Origin: Cryptomeria japonica
Taxonomy: Eukaryota > Streptophyta > Pinopsida > Cupressales > Cupressaceae
Length of the DNA: 64,000 nucleotides
Reading direction: 5' to 3'
Assembly (NCBI RefSeq): GCF_030272615.1
Contig: NC_081412.1
Coordinates: 693,910,083 to 693,974,082 of the forward strand
Under the pieces are notes generated by a model. It saw only the letters and a program-made list of their open reading frames with translations, did no database searches and was not told where the DNA came from. The translations under genes and the position numbers were made by a program. Below are positions 1 to 10,639 of the stretch, piece by piece (position 1 is the first letter of the stretch; each line of letters starts with the position of its first letter).

Positions 1-757
1 AGATTAACATGCTATTCTTAATACAAAATTCTAATAACTAGATGATTGAAATGAAAATGTCTATAGTGATGATGCTAAAACTATGAATGCAAGGGATCCT
101 TATTGCTCCAAAATGAGGGGTATTTATAGGAATTCCAAAGCCAAAGCTGAGATGGCAGGAATCGACGATCCAAATTTGATCTGAAGATATCAAGGGCCAA
201 GATTGAGGAAGTTGGAGAAGAGGTTGGAGGAAGGGACACTTGTCATCTTTGTGATGGCAAGTGTCAAGGAGCCTTACTCATGAGAGGGCAAGTGTCCAAG
301 GTAGGAGCCATGTGGCAAAAGTTCCACATGTCTCAAGGGGAGAATATCCAACCCATAAGAGGTTAAGATAAAAAAAGGTTAGGATGTGCAAGAGGATAGG
401 GTTAGTTAGACCCTGGGATTAGATAGAATGGGTTAGGTTAGGTGGTTAAAAGTTAGGAGCCATGTGCTCATTTGAATTTAGAAATTCAAATAATTGGAAT
501 ATGGTAATTAATCTCAACAAACTTGAGTTTGTTAATCTTAATTAGGAATTAGAAGAATTGACTAAAATGAGGGGAATTAATTAATCAAAGGGGGATATGA
601 AATGAATTATATAAATAAATCATGTAGATTTATTTACTAGTAGATGAATAGAGAAATTAATCAAATTGCTTGTGAATTCAATTAATTGGGAAGGGGGATT
701 AATTAAATAACTGCATATGTAACTAACTATCTTTAGACCATTTTTTAGGTGTATACA
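1..757 (-). mobile_element. Presumed 3' LTR of the Tat-like element (first 757 bp)
   Basis: On the minus strand the sequence starting at 757 opens with TGTATACACC directly after a purine tract, as a 3' LTR should. A TATA box lies about 630 bp in. The LTR would continue beyond the left window edge, so neither its far end nor a target duplication can be checked. It cannot be aligned to the presumed 5' LTR piece at 22641-23054, because one would be the start and the other the end of the LTR. It could instead belong to a different minus-strand element. Confidence 0.45.
121..128 (-). promoter_or_regulatory. TATA box in the presumed LTR
   Basis: The minus strand reads CCTATAAATACCCCTC here, a strong TATAAATA box. 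Transcription would start about 30 bp further on, near position 90. It sits inside the presumed LTR in the orientation of gag and pol, which supports the LTR reading. Confidence 0.5.
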
Positions 758-775
758 TTTTCCCCCTCTTTGAAG
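758..775 (-). other. Polypurine tract candidate
   Basis: On the minus strand this reads CTTCAAAGAGGGGGAAAA, followed at once by TG. Position and composition fit the plus-strand primer site that precedes a 3' LTR. Confidence 0.5.
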
Positions 776-1655
776 CGACATGTGACGACGCGTTGGTTCA
801 AAGGACGTTTGATTGATGATGATGCTGATATTGATTTTGATAGGACGTAGATTTGATCTTGATTTCAATGCAGATTCGGTTTCGATATGATACTGATTTG
901 ATTTGAGATGATAAATCTCGATATGATGCGGATTTGATGTGGTTTTGATGCAATTTCGATTTTGAGATGATAAATCTTGATATAATGCCTCAGATGTTGA
1001 CTGATAGATTCCGATGTGAGGATTCCCCCTTGGGATATGAATTGGATAATTGTTCAATGTTTTAGAATTTTTCGCAATTTTTAATTTTTTTCATATTTTT
1101 GAAATTTTTATGATTAGTAAATTTTTAATGATTTTTTGATTTTTAGATATTTTCAAAGTTGATCCGATTCATTTCTCGATAAAAAATTTGAAAATGTTGT
1201 CCTACCAGGTTGATTTGTTGATTGAAAATGAGGAATAAAAATCCCACCAAAATGCCCCACTTGAGTTTAAAAAGGTGAATTACTTTGACCACTCTTCATT
1301 TGTGCACTTGAGTTGGTTGAAATTTTTTCTTTGGAGGAAGGAATGGTGATCCCGTACCACCAACATAGGTTCAAGTGAGTTTGGCGACACGAGCGTCCTC
1401 TGGCCTATGGTCCAACGATACGTACTTCGAGAAAAAACTAGCTTTGTCAATTTTTAGTTGTGTTTTTTAAAAAAATTAGCTAGTTTTATAAAAAAATATT
1501 TTTCTCAATTTTCGTCATGTGGGTTTTAAATTTTTTTACATTTTTAAGATGGATTTTGGCTGCTTTAAAATGGGTTTTTTTTTTGGGTTTTGAGGTTTTT
1601 GGCTTTCCAATTTTTTTTTATATTTGTCCCCAAAAAAAAATTATTTAAATTTGCA
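776..1655. other. Non-coding AT-rich stretch
   Basis: I see no gene. It contains many short GATTTTGAT-like words and long T or A runs. The open frame at 620-1057 on the minus strand is low-complexity sequence produced by these words. It lies between the presumed polypurine tract and the GC-rich island. Confidence 0.5.
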
Positions 1656-1659
1656 TGTT

Positions 1660-1895
1660 GAGGGTTGGGGGGGGGGGGAGGTGGTGCCCCGACAGCACCA
1701 CCACGAGCACTGCAGCAGACGTCATTGGTACCACCATGGGCACCCTTGGCATCGTGATCGACCCCGTGGGCACCGCGGGCATTGCGGTCGATGCCATTAG
1801 AGCCACTGCTAGTGTCGTGGTCGACGTCGCTAGCACCACTAGCACGACAACCGACACCGCGGGTGCCACTAGCATTGCGGTTGTTGCTGCATGAG
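1660..1895. repeat. GC-rich, CpG-containing degenerate minisatellite
   Basis: A run of about ten G is followed by about 215 bp rich in GGCACC, GTCGAC, GCTAGC and ACCACC words with many CpG. Frames on both strands stay open throughout. One minus frame gives repeats like GAHGVDHDAKGAHGG followed by polyproline. Composition is sharply different from the AT-rich sequence on either side. It is a decayed triplet-phased minisatellite, possibly once coding. I recognise no domain. Confidence 0.55.
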
Positions 1896-1899
1896 GTTT

Positions 1900-2345
1900 C
1901 CATTCTTTAATGATTCTTAATTTTTTTTTTGAAATGATTTTTTGATTTTTTTTTTTCAATTTTTGCAAATGATTTTTGACATGATTTTTGCGATTTTTGA
2001 CCATTTTTGCTTGATTTTTTGATTTCGGATTATTGAGTTGATTTTTCGATTTTGGTTAATTGAGATGATTTTTTGATTCTGGATTATTGAGTTTATTTTT
2101 TTATTTTTGATGAATTGATTTGATTTTTGATACCGACTTTTGATGACTTGATCATTTGAGTTTTTGATTGCGATTGAATTTTTGATGAATTTGGATGATC
2201 TGATGTAATTTTGGATGATTGATTTTGATGATTTTGATGATTTTGATAAGAATTTTGCTGCTCCTCTGACCCCCAAATGCCACAATTTTTGATAAAGATG
2301 TTGGAATGTTGTCAATTTGATTTGATTTTTTTTTATTTTGATAGG
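1900..2345. repeat. T-rich simple-sequence region (TTTTTGAT words)
   Basis: The plus strand repeats GATTTTTGATTTTTTGAT-like words at roughly 10-20 bp spacing, with no stable coding frame. Regular A/T tracts would make this DNA intrinsically curved (inference). The minus-strand frames across it are rich in Lys, Asn, Ile and Ser, as expected from such words. Confidence 0.55.
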
Positions 2346-2714
2346 GTAAGATAGATTTGATTAGCTATCTAATTGATAAAATTAGATACTCCCGACTGAT
2401 GAAATTTGATGATCAGTTTGATTATCTCAATTTACGCGTGAGATGAGATAGGATTGATAATGAATTCATGATAGATGAGTGTCATTGATAGGGGCTCAAC
2501 GAGATTTGATAGAAATCTCAAGTGAGAAAGAGAGACTGATAGATAGATTGATTTGATAGATAGATAAATCAAAACACTGATATGATGAGCTGATTGGATT
2601 CTCTAGGAGTACTTTAGTGTCCTCCAGTCTCGGGAGCATTTCCTGAAGATATGGATGTTGATACCTCACCTTAGCTAGGCAAAGCGAGACCACATTGATA
2701 GGTGTGGTTTATCT

Positions 2715-4620
2715 TCCCTTCTTGACATACCCTGACTATTGATTAACCGAGGATTATTGACAACCTTAGAAGAGCATTGGCATAGTGAGCACAATACTTT
2801 TCACTCACCGACCGACGAGATGACAGTGACACTTGAGGATGTATAATGGATACTGTGCATCCCTGTGATGGGCGAGCTAGTGTATTATGATCTTAGTGAG
2901 CAGGGTGGCACATATGCACTTTGCCGAGTGTTTGATGATGATGAGATTGGTGGATATAACATTGCATGGCAGGAGATTTTAGAGCTAGGTTATTCCACAT
3001 TACCCACTGTTCTTGTCGGATTCATTGGGGGTTTCCTTTGTCTTGATCATAGGTCAAAGGGATTATCTCTTGGATGGGGTCACCTTCTTGAGCATTTGGT
3101 GACACAGGGGACCCAATTTGCATGGGGGTCATGCATGTTGGCTCATTTGTATTATGACTTGCACTAAGTAGTGTACCGTGGATCAGTTGGATTATCGACA
3201 GGGGTGACAGTTCTCCAGATATGGGTCTAGGAACACCTACCTATGACACAACCATTGGTTGATAGAGATAGACCTGTAGGAAGGCCCTATGCTAACAGGT
3301 ATCCAGGCACCATTGTCTAGGGAAAGCCAGGAAAATTGGAGTATTGGCAACAGACACTAGATGATCTGGATATTATGATATGGAGACTGTACAAAGATTA
3401 CAAGATCTGGCCCGATGATTCAATGGAGATGTCGTATGTATTCTTGATGTGATACCTGATTGGATCGACACCCTATGTTATTGAGAGATTCCTTTTCATG
3501 AGGGTGCTAAGATAGTATGGTAGGATACAAGGGATACCATAGGGTACAAATCATTATGCTCGCAAGAGATTGGATGTGGCTGCTTGGGGGCCCTCTATTT
3601 CATATGAGCAGGCATGCACAGAGTATCAATCATTGGGGCCACTGGATTGGGATTATCTATTAGGTATGATAGATAGCGGGATGATAGATGAGTACATTGT
3701 ATATTTTACTACACATAGGTTTCCTAGGTTGACATGTCGGGATGAGCCAGAGCTAGTTCTAGATGAGGACGATGAGAGGCTATGACACAGAGCTCCTAGA
3801 CAACTGAGGGTTGGTGGGGGGAGAGAAGGTGGGGGAGGAGATGATGGCAGAGACAGAGGGGATGATAGAGATTTTTACAAAGGAGATGCAAGAGATCATG
3901 GTGTTGGAGATGATGATGGGGGAGATGGCCGAGTAGTGGCAGTGGTAGGTGCACCAGGAGCCAACAGTTCTAGATCTTCTAGAGATGTATATATGGATTA
4001 GATGACCCAGGTGGTCAGGCAAAGGAGATCAGGTCTAGTGGATCAAGGGCATCAAGTCCCAAAGTAGGAGGTTCCCTAGGTTGAGTAGGTACCTATAGGA
4101 TTATCACAAGTTGAGCAGCCACAAGCAGAGGCACCTCAACGGATCCTCATTAGGATGTCGTCTCATCAGTAACAAGCTCAATTTACTGACTTGCAGGGTC
4201 AGGTTCAACATCTAGAGAGTCGACTAACAGAGAGGGACTCTCAGATAGCCTAGCTAGAGGTCTAGCTGATATAGTTACAGGTACAGGCACATGCATAGAT
4301 CTCCTAGGTAGAGGCTCAAATGGCCTCCCTCATGGCCGAGAGAGATGCAACTAGGGATAGGTGTTAGCAAGCCAAGGCACAAGTTCAGATGTCAAGAGAG
4401 TCTAGTTCGGGGAAGGCTTCCCTAAAGATGATGCACTAGGAAGTCTGGGAAGCTGAGTATTATAGGACCTTATACTATACTATTGTTCTTGGTGATCAGA
4501 GGGCTCCATAATTTTCATAGCTGAGTAGGAGATCGGGACAGAGTCAGTTGGAGAGTCGAGGAGTGACAAGGCCACTTTAGAGAGATCCCCTAGGTGGGGA
4601 CCCATGTACAAGGGTATCAA
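2715..4620 (+). pseudogene. Plant mobile domain (PMD) protein, decayed, antisense to the gypsy element
   Basis: Near 2770-2845 the frame gives EHWHSEHNTFHSPTDEMTVT followed by LEDV, the hallmark start of the plant mobile domain (W..E..TF....E.TVTL.DV). The next block (2865-3167) contains LGWGHLL and GSCMLAHLYYDLH, and further on comes LQIWV with EHLP, all typical PMD C-terminal motifs. A later stretch (about 4165-4440) encodes a coiled coil (TDLQGQVQHLESRLTERDSQ). Stops interrupt it repeatedly, for example after LEDV and inside IWV-stop-EHLP where the family has Trp. PMD proteins are known as the MAIN/MAIL1 family and as cargo of transposons. It lies between pol and the presumed 3' LTR of the minus-strand element but points the other way, as antisense extra ORFs of Tat elements do. 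Start and end are approximate. Confidence 0.75.
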
Positions 4621-6195
4621 TTAGTGTTACCAAACCTATCACATCAGGGCAGTGTTCCGCTCCACATCCTAGTGGTCACATTGATATGGGACATTGATCT
4701 ATTCTTATACACACCTTTTGTGATGAGATATTGATGATTCCCGCGATGTATATTTGTGATATATCTCATATATGTTTGTGATATCATTGTACCTTGGACA
4801 TTGATATTTTTGATGATATGATATGCAGTCGATCCTATTCACTCTAGATGACCTATGAGATTATGGATGCATTCTATGTGCTAGATGATTATGTTGTGCA
4901 ATTAATTTCATGTTTTATTCTTTATTTTCAATTTTCTTACGGATTCTAGATGATGGAGGTATGCTTCTTACATGATGATGTAGTATTTACATGATGTTAT
5001 GCAAATGTGAATATATATGGTGATGCATGTTAATATGAGATGGATGCAATGCAATGTAGTGATGCTACTTTATATGATTGATATGAGATGGATGCAATGC
5101 AATGATCTAACTAAATGAATGAATGATTGGATGTTTTATATGAATGATGTATTAGTATGCAATGGTTACATGAGATGAACTAACTCATCATGCAGGATGA
5201 ATGAATTGATTATTTTTGGTAATGTTTAATGTACTCAATCATGTAATTAGAGAAATAACACCATGTTAAAGCCTTTGGCCTTGGAAAATGTGAGCTTTTG
5301 TGATCCCATGCAAAATCAAATGCAAATATACTTTAAAGATGCAAATGCAAAATGAAATGTAATGCAACGATTGGACCGATCATGTGGTCATTGCTTTGTT
5401 TCATCATTGAGCCTTTAAAATGTGGGAAGTGAGTGCAAACATCGATGGTATAATTGAACCATGATGACTTGAGCACTACTTTACTGGGTTTTGATATTGC
5501 AAGTTAGCACAAGCATCAAGGTATAATTGAACCAAGATGACCTGAGTGTTTCTTGTGTAAAACAGGCAAGCTTAACCATTTCTATATGCAAATCTGAAAT
5601 GATGTCGATGATACTCTGATGACCATGTCCTGAGACCACTTTGCACATATTAATGATTAATTTACACACAATAGACAAGAAAATATCATGTTCCTTCCTT
5701 ATTTCTCTAGTCAAAGATATCCTAGAGTCACTCAGAAATAGTGATAGAGAAATCAAGATAAAATAGTTGAACCATTATTGTCAAAGTGTTAAAATCATTA
5801 GTCAAAAGATATCATCCATTGATATGTGTTTGTCATGTTTAGACTGATAGTTGATAGTTGATGGTTGATAATGTGATCTTGTTTTCAACGTTGGATGTGT
5901 CTCATCTTTTGCTTAACAAGTGTTGCCTAACTATTGTTCTACCTATTGGATTAAGCTCAAAACTATGAAAAATATTGCCCCCAGTCTAGAAACAAACTTT
6001 ATTATGATATACATGATGATCCAAACCATGGCGAGAAATCACCTATGAAGCCTGCGTATGTACAAAGGCTTTATTATGGATATGAACAACACTAATGGAA
6101 ATGAATGCAATTGGAAGGATGCATGAACCAATAGATGGAAGAGCTAGCTGACAGATAGCACCTGTTTGCCAGGTTTTCACCATCTGTTTTTATTG
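4621..6195. other. Non-coding region with small duplications
   Basis: I see no gene. A segment of about 44 bp is duplicated at about 5430-5473 and 5504-5547 (both contain GGTATAATTGAACCA). Another short duplication, with GAGATGGATGCAATGCAATG, occurs near 5036 and 5088. On the minus strand CTGGGGGCAA near 5970 is a second polypurine-like tract, but no TG follows it, so I do not call an LTR there. Confidence 0.45.
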
Positions 6196-6410
6196 TAATT
6201 TTTCTCATATTTGATTTTTTTTCATTTTTCACTATTTTCATTGTTTTTGTATTTTCTGCTTTTTCACTTTTTTAAATATTTTGTTTCTACACTTTTTTTG
6301 GATTTTTCTGCTTTTCCACTATTTTTGGATTTTTTGCTTTTTCACTGTTTTTGGATTTTTCTACTTTTTTCATTGTTTTTTGGATTTTTCTGCTTTTTCA
6401 GACATAAAAC
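6196..6410. repeat. T-rich tandem repeat, about 25-30 bp units
   Basis: Several units of the form TTTTTGGATTTTTCTGC followed by a TTTTTCACT-like tail are arranged in tandem. Translated on the plus strand it mimics a Phe/Leu-rich membrane protein, but this is only the repeat composition. It lies just downstream of the integrase C-terminus in the sense of the gypsy element. Confidence 0.65.
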
Positions 6411-7616
6411 TTCTTCAAATGCATGCTATTCATGGGTTCCTAGATCTGATCCCCATCCTATGTTGATAGTTGATTTGTTCTTGACACAAATATTCTTGTT
6501 ACCACAAACAAACCTAACCATTTTGGTCCAAACTTCTATTTCTTTTCTCGATCTCACTGGTTTCATGGATTTTCCTTTAGTACTAGTTCTCCAACTTGAA
6601 AGGCTCATGGTTTGACCTTTTTATTATAACTTTGACACATTCTTTTCTGATATACCTTTAAATGGTCAAAGGCATTTTGTCTTCATTCATGGATCAATTC
6701 TAACTCTTGCAATCTAGATACTCATTGTTCTTCATCTAGGATAAGGCCTTTTGATGATAATCGTAGAAAAGGTATCTCTACTTCGATTGGCAGTATGCTT
6801 CTGATCCATAGATAAGAGAGAAAGGTGTGGCACCTGTTGGTGTGCAAAAACTAGTATGGTAGGCCCATAGAGCAGGGTTCAATTGAATATGCCAATCTTT
6901 GCCAGCATCATTCACTATCTTTTTGAGGAATTTCAAAATAGTTTTGTTTGATGCTTGTGCTTGCCCATTCCCTTGTGGATAGTAGGGTGTGGAAAATATG
7001 TGTTGGATCTTGAATTTCTCACATATGTCTTGTACATCCTGGTTCTTGAACGTTCGCCCATTATCAGTGATAATGGTCATGGGTATTCCATAGCGATAGA
7101 TGATGTAGTTCAAGATAAATGCAACAATTTATTTTCCTATGATATTGATGAGAGGTACTACCTCAATCCATTTTGTGAAATATTTTGTAGCTACAAGGAT
7201 GAGTTTGTGACCATTGGATGAAGAAGGATTTATCTTTTCTACTAGATCAAGACCCCATTGGCAGAAAGGCCAAGATGTTTCCAAAGCATGAAGTTCTTGT
7301 GCTGGTGCATGAATTAAATTTCCATGGATCTAACATTGTTTGCATGTTTTAGCCATCTAAAAAGAATCTCATTTCATAGTTGGCCAATAATAGCCCAAGC
7401 GTATGAGTTTTTAAGAAAGGGAAAGACCAATTGAATGAGTGCCACAAATTTCATTATGGACTTCATTTAAGGCATTCTTAGATTCTTCTTGCTCGAGACA
7501 TCTAAAAGAGTACCATCCAGACCTTGTTTAAAAGGGTATCCATGACAAGAGTATAATGGGAGAATTGTTGAATAAAGTTTCTCTTTTGGTTTTTTGACAA
7601 GTCGGGAGGGAGGGTG
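6411..7616 (-). pseudogene. Ty3/gypsy integrase and pol C-terminus (Tat-like element)
   Basis: From high to low coordinates the minus strand encodes a linker (SKNQKRNFIQQFSHYTL), the zinc-binding region (EVHNEICGTHSIG, then LGYYWPTM, then MAKTCKQC), the catalytic core (WPFCQWGLDLVEKINP, then TIITDNGRTFKNQ) and a C-terminal part with YQKRM and FQVGELVLK. The third catalytic residue, expected as Glu in the NGxAEA context, is Gln here (NGQAQASN). Several stops interrupt the frame. Its beginning was cut off from RNase H by the copia insertion at 7622. It would have joined cDNA ends to host DNA; it is not functional now. Confidence 0.9.
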
Positions 7617-7637
7617 TTATCTATTAGGACTTAGAGG

Positions 7638-7664
7638 CAACTGAGAGGGGGGCTGAATCAGTTG
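7638..7664 (-). promoter_or_regulatory. Stem-loop near the U5 end of the LTR
   Basis: CAACTGA and TCAGTTG form a perfect 7-bp inverted repeat around a 13-base loop that is C-rich in the element sense. It lies about 16 bp from the LTR terminus. Equivalent structures with other stems occur in the other copia-type LTRs of this window. The 5' LTR copy (13322-13350) has one stem mismatch from a G-to-A change. Confidence 0.6.
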
Positions 7665-7831
7665 TCTATTAATTTCAACCCAAAAATAACTTAACCAAAC
7701 TTAGTACATAATATCAGTAAACCAAAATTAATGTCGGTAGACAGTTTAACAGTTAATAACAGTATTGATAAAGTTTAATGCATGAAACAAAAAGACAAAT
7801 AACATCCACAATACATAACACAGATATTTGT

Positions 7832-7869
7832 ACGTGGAAACCCTATAAGGGGAAAAACCATGGTGGGAA
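7832..7869 (-). promoter_or_regulatory. Conserved U5 box, CCATGGTTTTTCC...GGGTTTCCAC
   Basis: On the minus strand CCACCATGGTTTTTCCCC is followed by a short dyad and GGGTTTCCACGTA. The same box occurs at 13518-13553, 25300-25333, 50080-50113 and 59582-59614, in LTRs that are otherwise dissimilar. Function is unknown to me; conservation suggests a transcript 5'-leader element. Confidence 0.55.
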
Positions 7870-8675
7870 ATCTTACCCATAATCAGATGATACTACTGCA
7901 GATAGTATGTGTGTACAAATAGGGTTTGCACATGTTGAAAGGCCAACTGCCCAGAGCTCACTACTCAATCACAAAATGGGAGCCACACTGACTACAATTG
8001 GATGGTTAAATCCAATGATAATGTACTGCTCAAAGTAGCATCTTCATATGCTGGATTCAGTACCGATTAAGCTCTGATTATCTTCTTCATACCTTCCTTG
8101 AATCTTCAAATGATGTCTATGTGTATAGCTCTACTTATATTCACATATACCTTATTGCAATCCTCTACCACACCTTCTTAATCTCACAAATGAGATCTTA
8201 CATATATACCAAAACCTAAGACCAATTGTGTAGGTTGGCTCACTAAGAATATTACAATTAAATAAAATACAAATGAATCAATATGTGATGCATCATGTCG
8301 GCTCAATGCATTTACAATAATAACCAATCAATAAAACATCTCCATAACATGTCGTGCTGATCTGAAATAGATAATGCTTGCTGGTCCATAACCTAGACCT
8401 ATTTGCCAGTAACAACAAATATGCAAAATCGATTAGATCAATAACCAAATCACCAATACCAAGTGTCCAAACGATGTCTTTGACATAACCAAGTAATCTC
8501 CAGATGATAACAAATCATCCTTAATGTCGATGAACAATATAACCTGTCGGTGAACAAGATGCCAGTGATTGTGCATAGGTCACTAAACATGCTGGTGAAC
8601 ATAACCAAAGATCTCTAGAAGGATAAGTGTTGACATCAATGACAAAACCAATGCAACACATTCATAATACCAACT

Positions 8676-9065
8676 ATCTCCTCCTTTGGCATTGATGGCA
8701 ACACAAGATGGAAAAACCATCTAAGTGCCAAAGCAGAAATGCCAAAAACCAAAAACCAACAATCTCCCAAAGAGATCATTAACCAGAAATCAAAATATAG
8801 ATAAAGAGAGTAACAATCTCTCCCCCAATGAATAATCTCTCCCCAAAAGATAATGTGTTTTTCCATAGATATCTCTCCCCCTTTGACATCAAATGCCAAA
8901 GAAATATACAACCAAATACAATCAGTTCATAGAACTTATTACAAATACCAATTGTTATAACCAAATTTATCCAATCTGCTCCCCCTGAGAAGTAACTCTG
9001 CTTCATCAAAGCTGGAAAAAGATTTCTCTATTATTTCTACCAGTCTGATGCCATGCTCCAACTAT
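8676..9065 (-). other. 3' untranslated region with polypurine tract
   Basis: No coding sequence. The tract next to the LTR (8677-8690) reads GCCAAAGGAGGAGA on the minus strand and is the likely plus-strand primer. More purine tracts of the same style occur at about 8819-8855, 8869-8883 and 8975-8988. The small open frames here on the minus strand are not homologous to anything I know. Confidence 0.6.
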
Positions 9066-9719
9066 CTAAGTTTCTATCGGTGAGGGTATAACTCCAAGAT
9101 GCTCTCTTAGATATTCAAAAGTTTCCTTAGACAAAGGCTTAGTAAAGATATCTGCAATTCGCTCTTTAGTATTCACATAAACCAATTTCACTTCTTTTGC
9201 TTCAACATTCTCTTTTAGAAAATTGAATTTGATAGAAACATGTTTAGTTTTAGAGTGAAATACTAGATTCTTTGATGTATCAATTGTTGTCATATTATCA
9301 CAGTAGATGATTATAGGTTCTTAGCATTTTACCTTTATAGCCTTCAACATTTGCTTAATCCATAATACCTCTGTACAATTAGTTGCTGCTGCAACATATT
9401 TTGATTCTGCTGTTGATAATGTATACAACTCTATTTCTTGCTCAACCATGAAATTAGTGTGCTACCAAGAAAAAATGCTCTGTTGGTGGTGCTTTTTCTA
9501 TCATCTACATCTCCTGCCCAATTTGCATCTATGTATGCACATAAATCAAAATTTTCACCTTTAGGATACCATAAACCAAGATTTGTTGTGCCTTGAAGGT
9601 ACCAGAAAATCCTTTTCACTGCTAATTCATGATTTTCCTTAGGATAACTCTGAAATCTTGAAACAATACATACTGTATTGATAATATCAGGTCTTGTTTG
9701 TGTTAAATACAGTAAACAT
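9066..9719 (-). pseudogene. Copia RNase H
   Basis: The minus strand gives YIDANWAGDVDDRKSTTN at the upstream end, the copia RNase H start with its catalytic Asp, then STAESKYVA, then YCDNMTTIDTSKN and HSKTKHVSIKFNF, and ends IADIFTKPLSKETFEYLREH. It is interrupted near 9420-9430 by stop codons and again near 9320. It is the last domain of the copia polyprotein and would have degraded the RNA template during reverse transcription. Confidence 0.88.
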
Positions 9720-10639
9720 CCAATCATAGATTTATATATTGTCGGATTAACAGGTGTTGATTCATCCTTCAATGATAGTTTATCAGTTGTAGTCATAGGA
9801 GTACTTACCGGTTTAGAGTTTTCCATGCCAAATTTCTTTATCAGTTCTTTCAAGTACTTTGATTGATTTATGAATATACCTTTATCAGTCTGTGAGATGT
9901 GCAATCCTAAAAAGAATTTTATCTCCCCAATCATAGACATTTCAAATTCTTCCTGCATCTTATTAGAAAAGTCTTTACACAATCCTTCTTCTCCTCCAAA
10001 AATGATATCATCAACAAAAACTTCAATAACCAAGATGTCATCATTAGTCATTTTTTAATATCAGTTGTTGTTAGCATTACCTTTAGTGTAACCAAGCTTC
10101 AAAAGATATTTGTCTAATCTATCATACCAAGCTCTAGGAGCTTGCTTCAATCCATATAAATCTTTCCTTAACCTGCAAACCATATCTTTGTCATCTGTCA
10201 AAGAAAATCCATCAGGTTGTTCACTGTAAACTTCCTCTTCAAGATCACCATTTAGAAATGCACATTTAACATTCATTTGATATACTTTATAGTTCTTGTA
10301 TGCTGCAAAAGCTAAGAATAATCTGACTATCTCAATTCTAGCTACTGGTGCAAAGGTTTCATTGTAATCAATTCCTTGTTTCTGTGAATATCCCTTACAC
10401 ACTAATCTTTCTTTGTTTTTGATTACCTTACCATCTTTATTAAGTTAATTTCTGAATAGCCATTTAGTTCCAATTACATTTTTATTTTTAGGTTGGGGAA
10501 CCAATGTCCATGTGTTATTATTTTCAATTTGTTCTAATTCATCTTCCATAGCCTTAATCCAATGTTTATCTTCACATGTCTCATTAATAGTTGTTGGTTC
10601 AATTTGAGAAATTAGAAATACCTCTTCATTTTCTAGTCT
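9720..10639 (-). pseudogene. Copia reverse transcriptase
   Basis: The domain begins around WIKAMEDELEQIENNNTWTL and continues with VIGTKWLFRN, CKGYSQKQGIDYNETFAPVA, then CAFLNGDLEEEVY, LYGLKQAPRAWYDRL and the active-site block VIEVFVDDIIFGG. The copia VDD catalytic pair is present. Breaks include a stop at about 10445 and a frame disturbance with stops at about 10060, just before the active site. Downstream comes SMIGEIKFFLGLHISQ. It would have copied the element RNA into DNA from the tRNA-primed site. Confidence 0.92.

Larger units (their letters stand above)
7622..8675 (-). mobile_element. 3' LTR of the minus-strand copia element
   Basis: It aligns along its length with 13306-14364. On the plus strand it starts TATTAGGAC (the other copy has TGTGAGGAC) and ends CATAATACCAAC then TA, so both terminal dinucleotides have decayed. 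It contains the conserved CCATGGTTTTTCCCC box (7832-7869) and the stem-loop at 7638-7664. The exact right end is uncertain by one or two bases because of a one-base length difference. Confidence 0.92.

Noticed and set aside
620-1057. 145-codon minus-strand open frame
   Set aside because: Low-complexity Ile/Ser/Asn composition from AT-rich repeats; no domain; partly inside the presumed LTR.
5960-5985. LTR boundary at the CTGGGGGCAA tract
   Set aside because: No TG follows the tract and no LTR partner was found; 758-775 is the better candidate.
6211-6615. Plus-strand Phe/Leu-rich open frame resembling a membrane protein
   Set aside because: It is the translation of a T-rich tandem repeat and overlaps the antisense integrase end.
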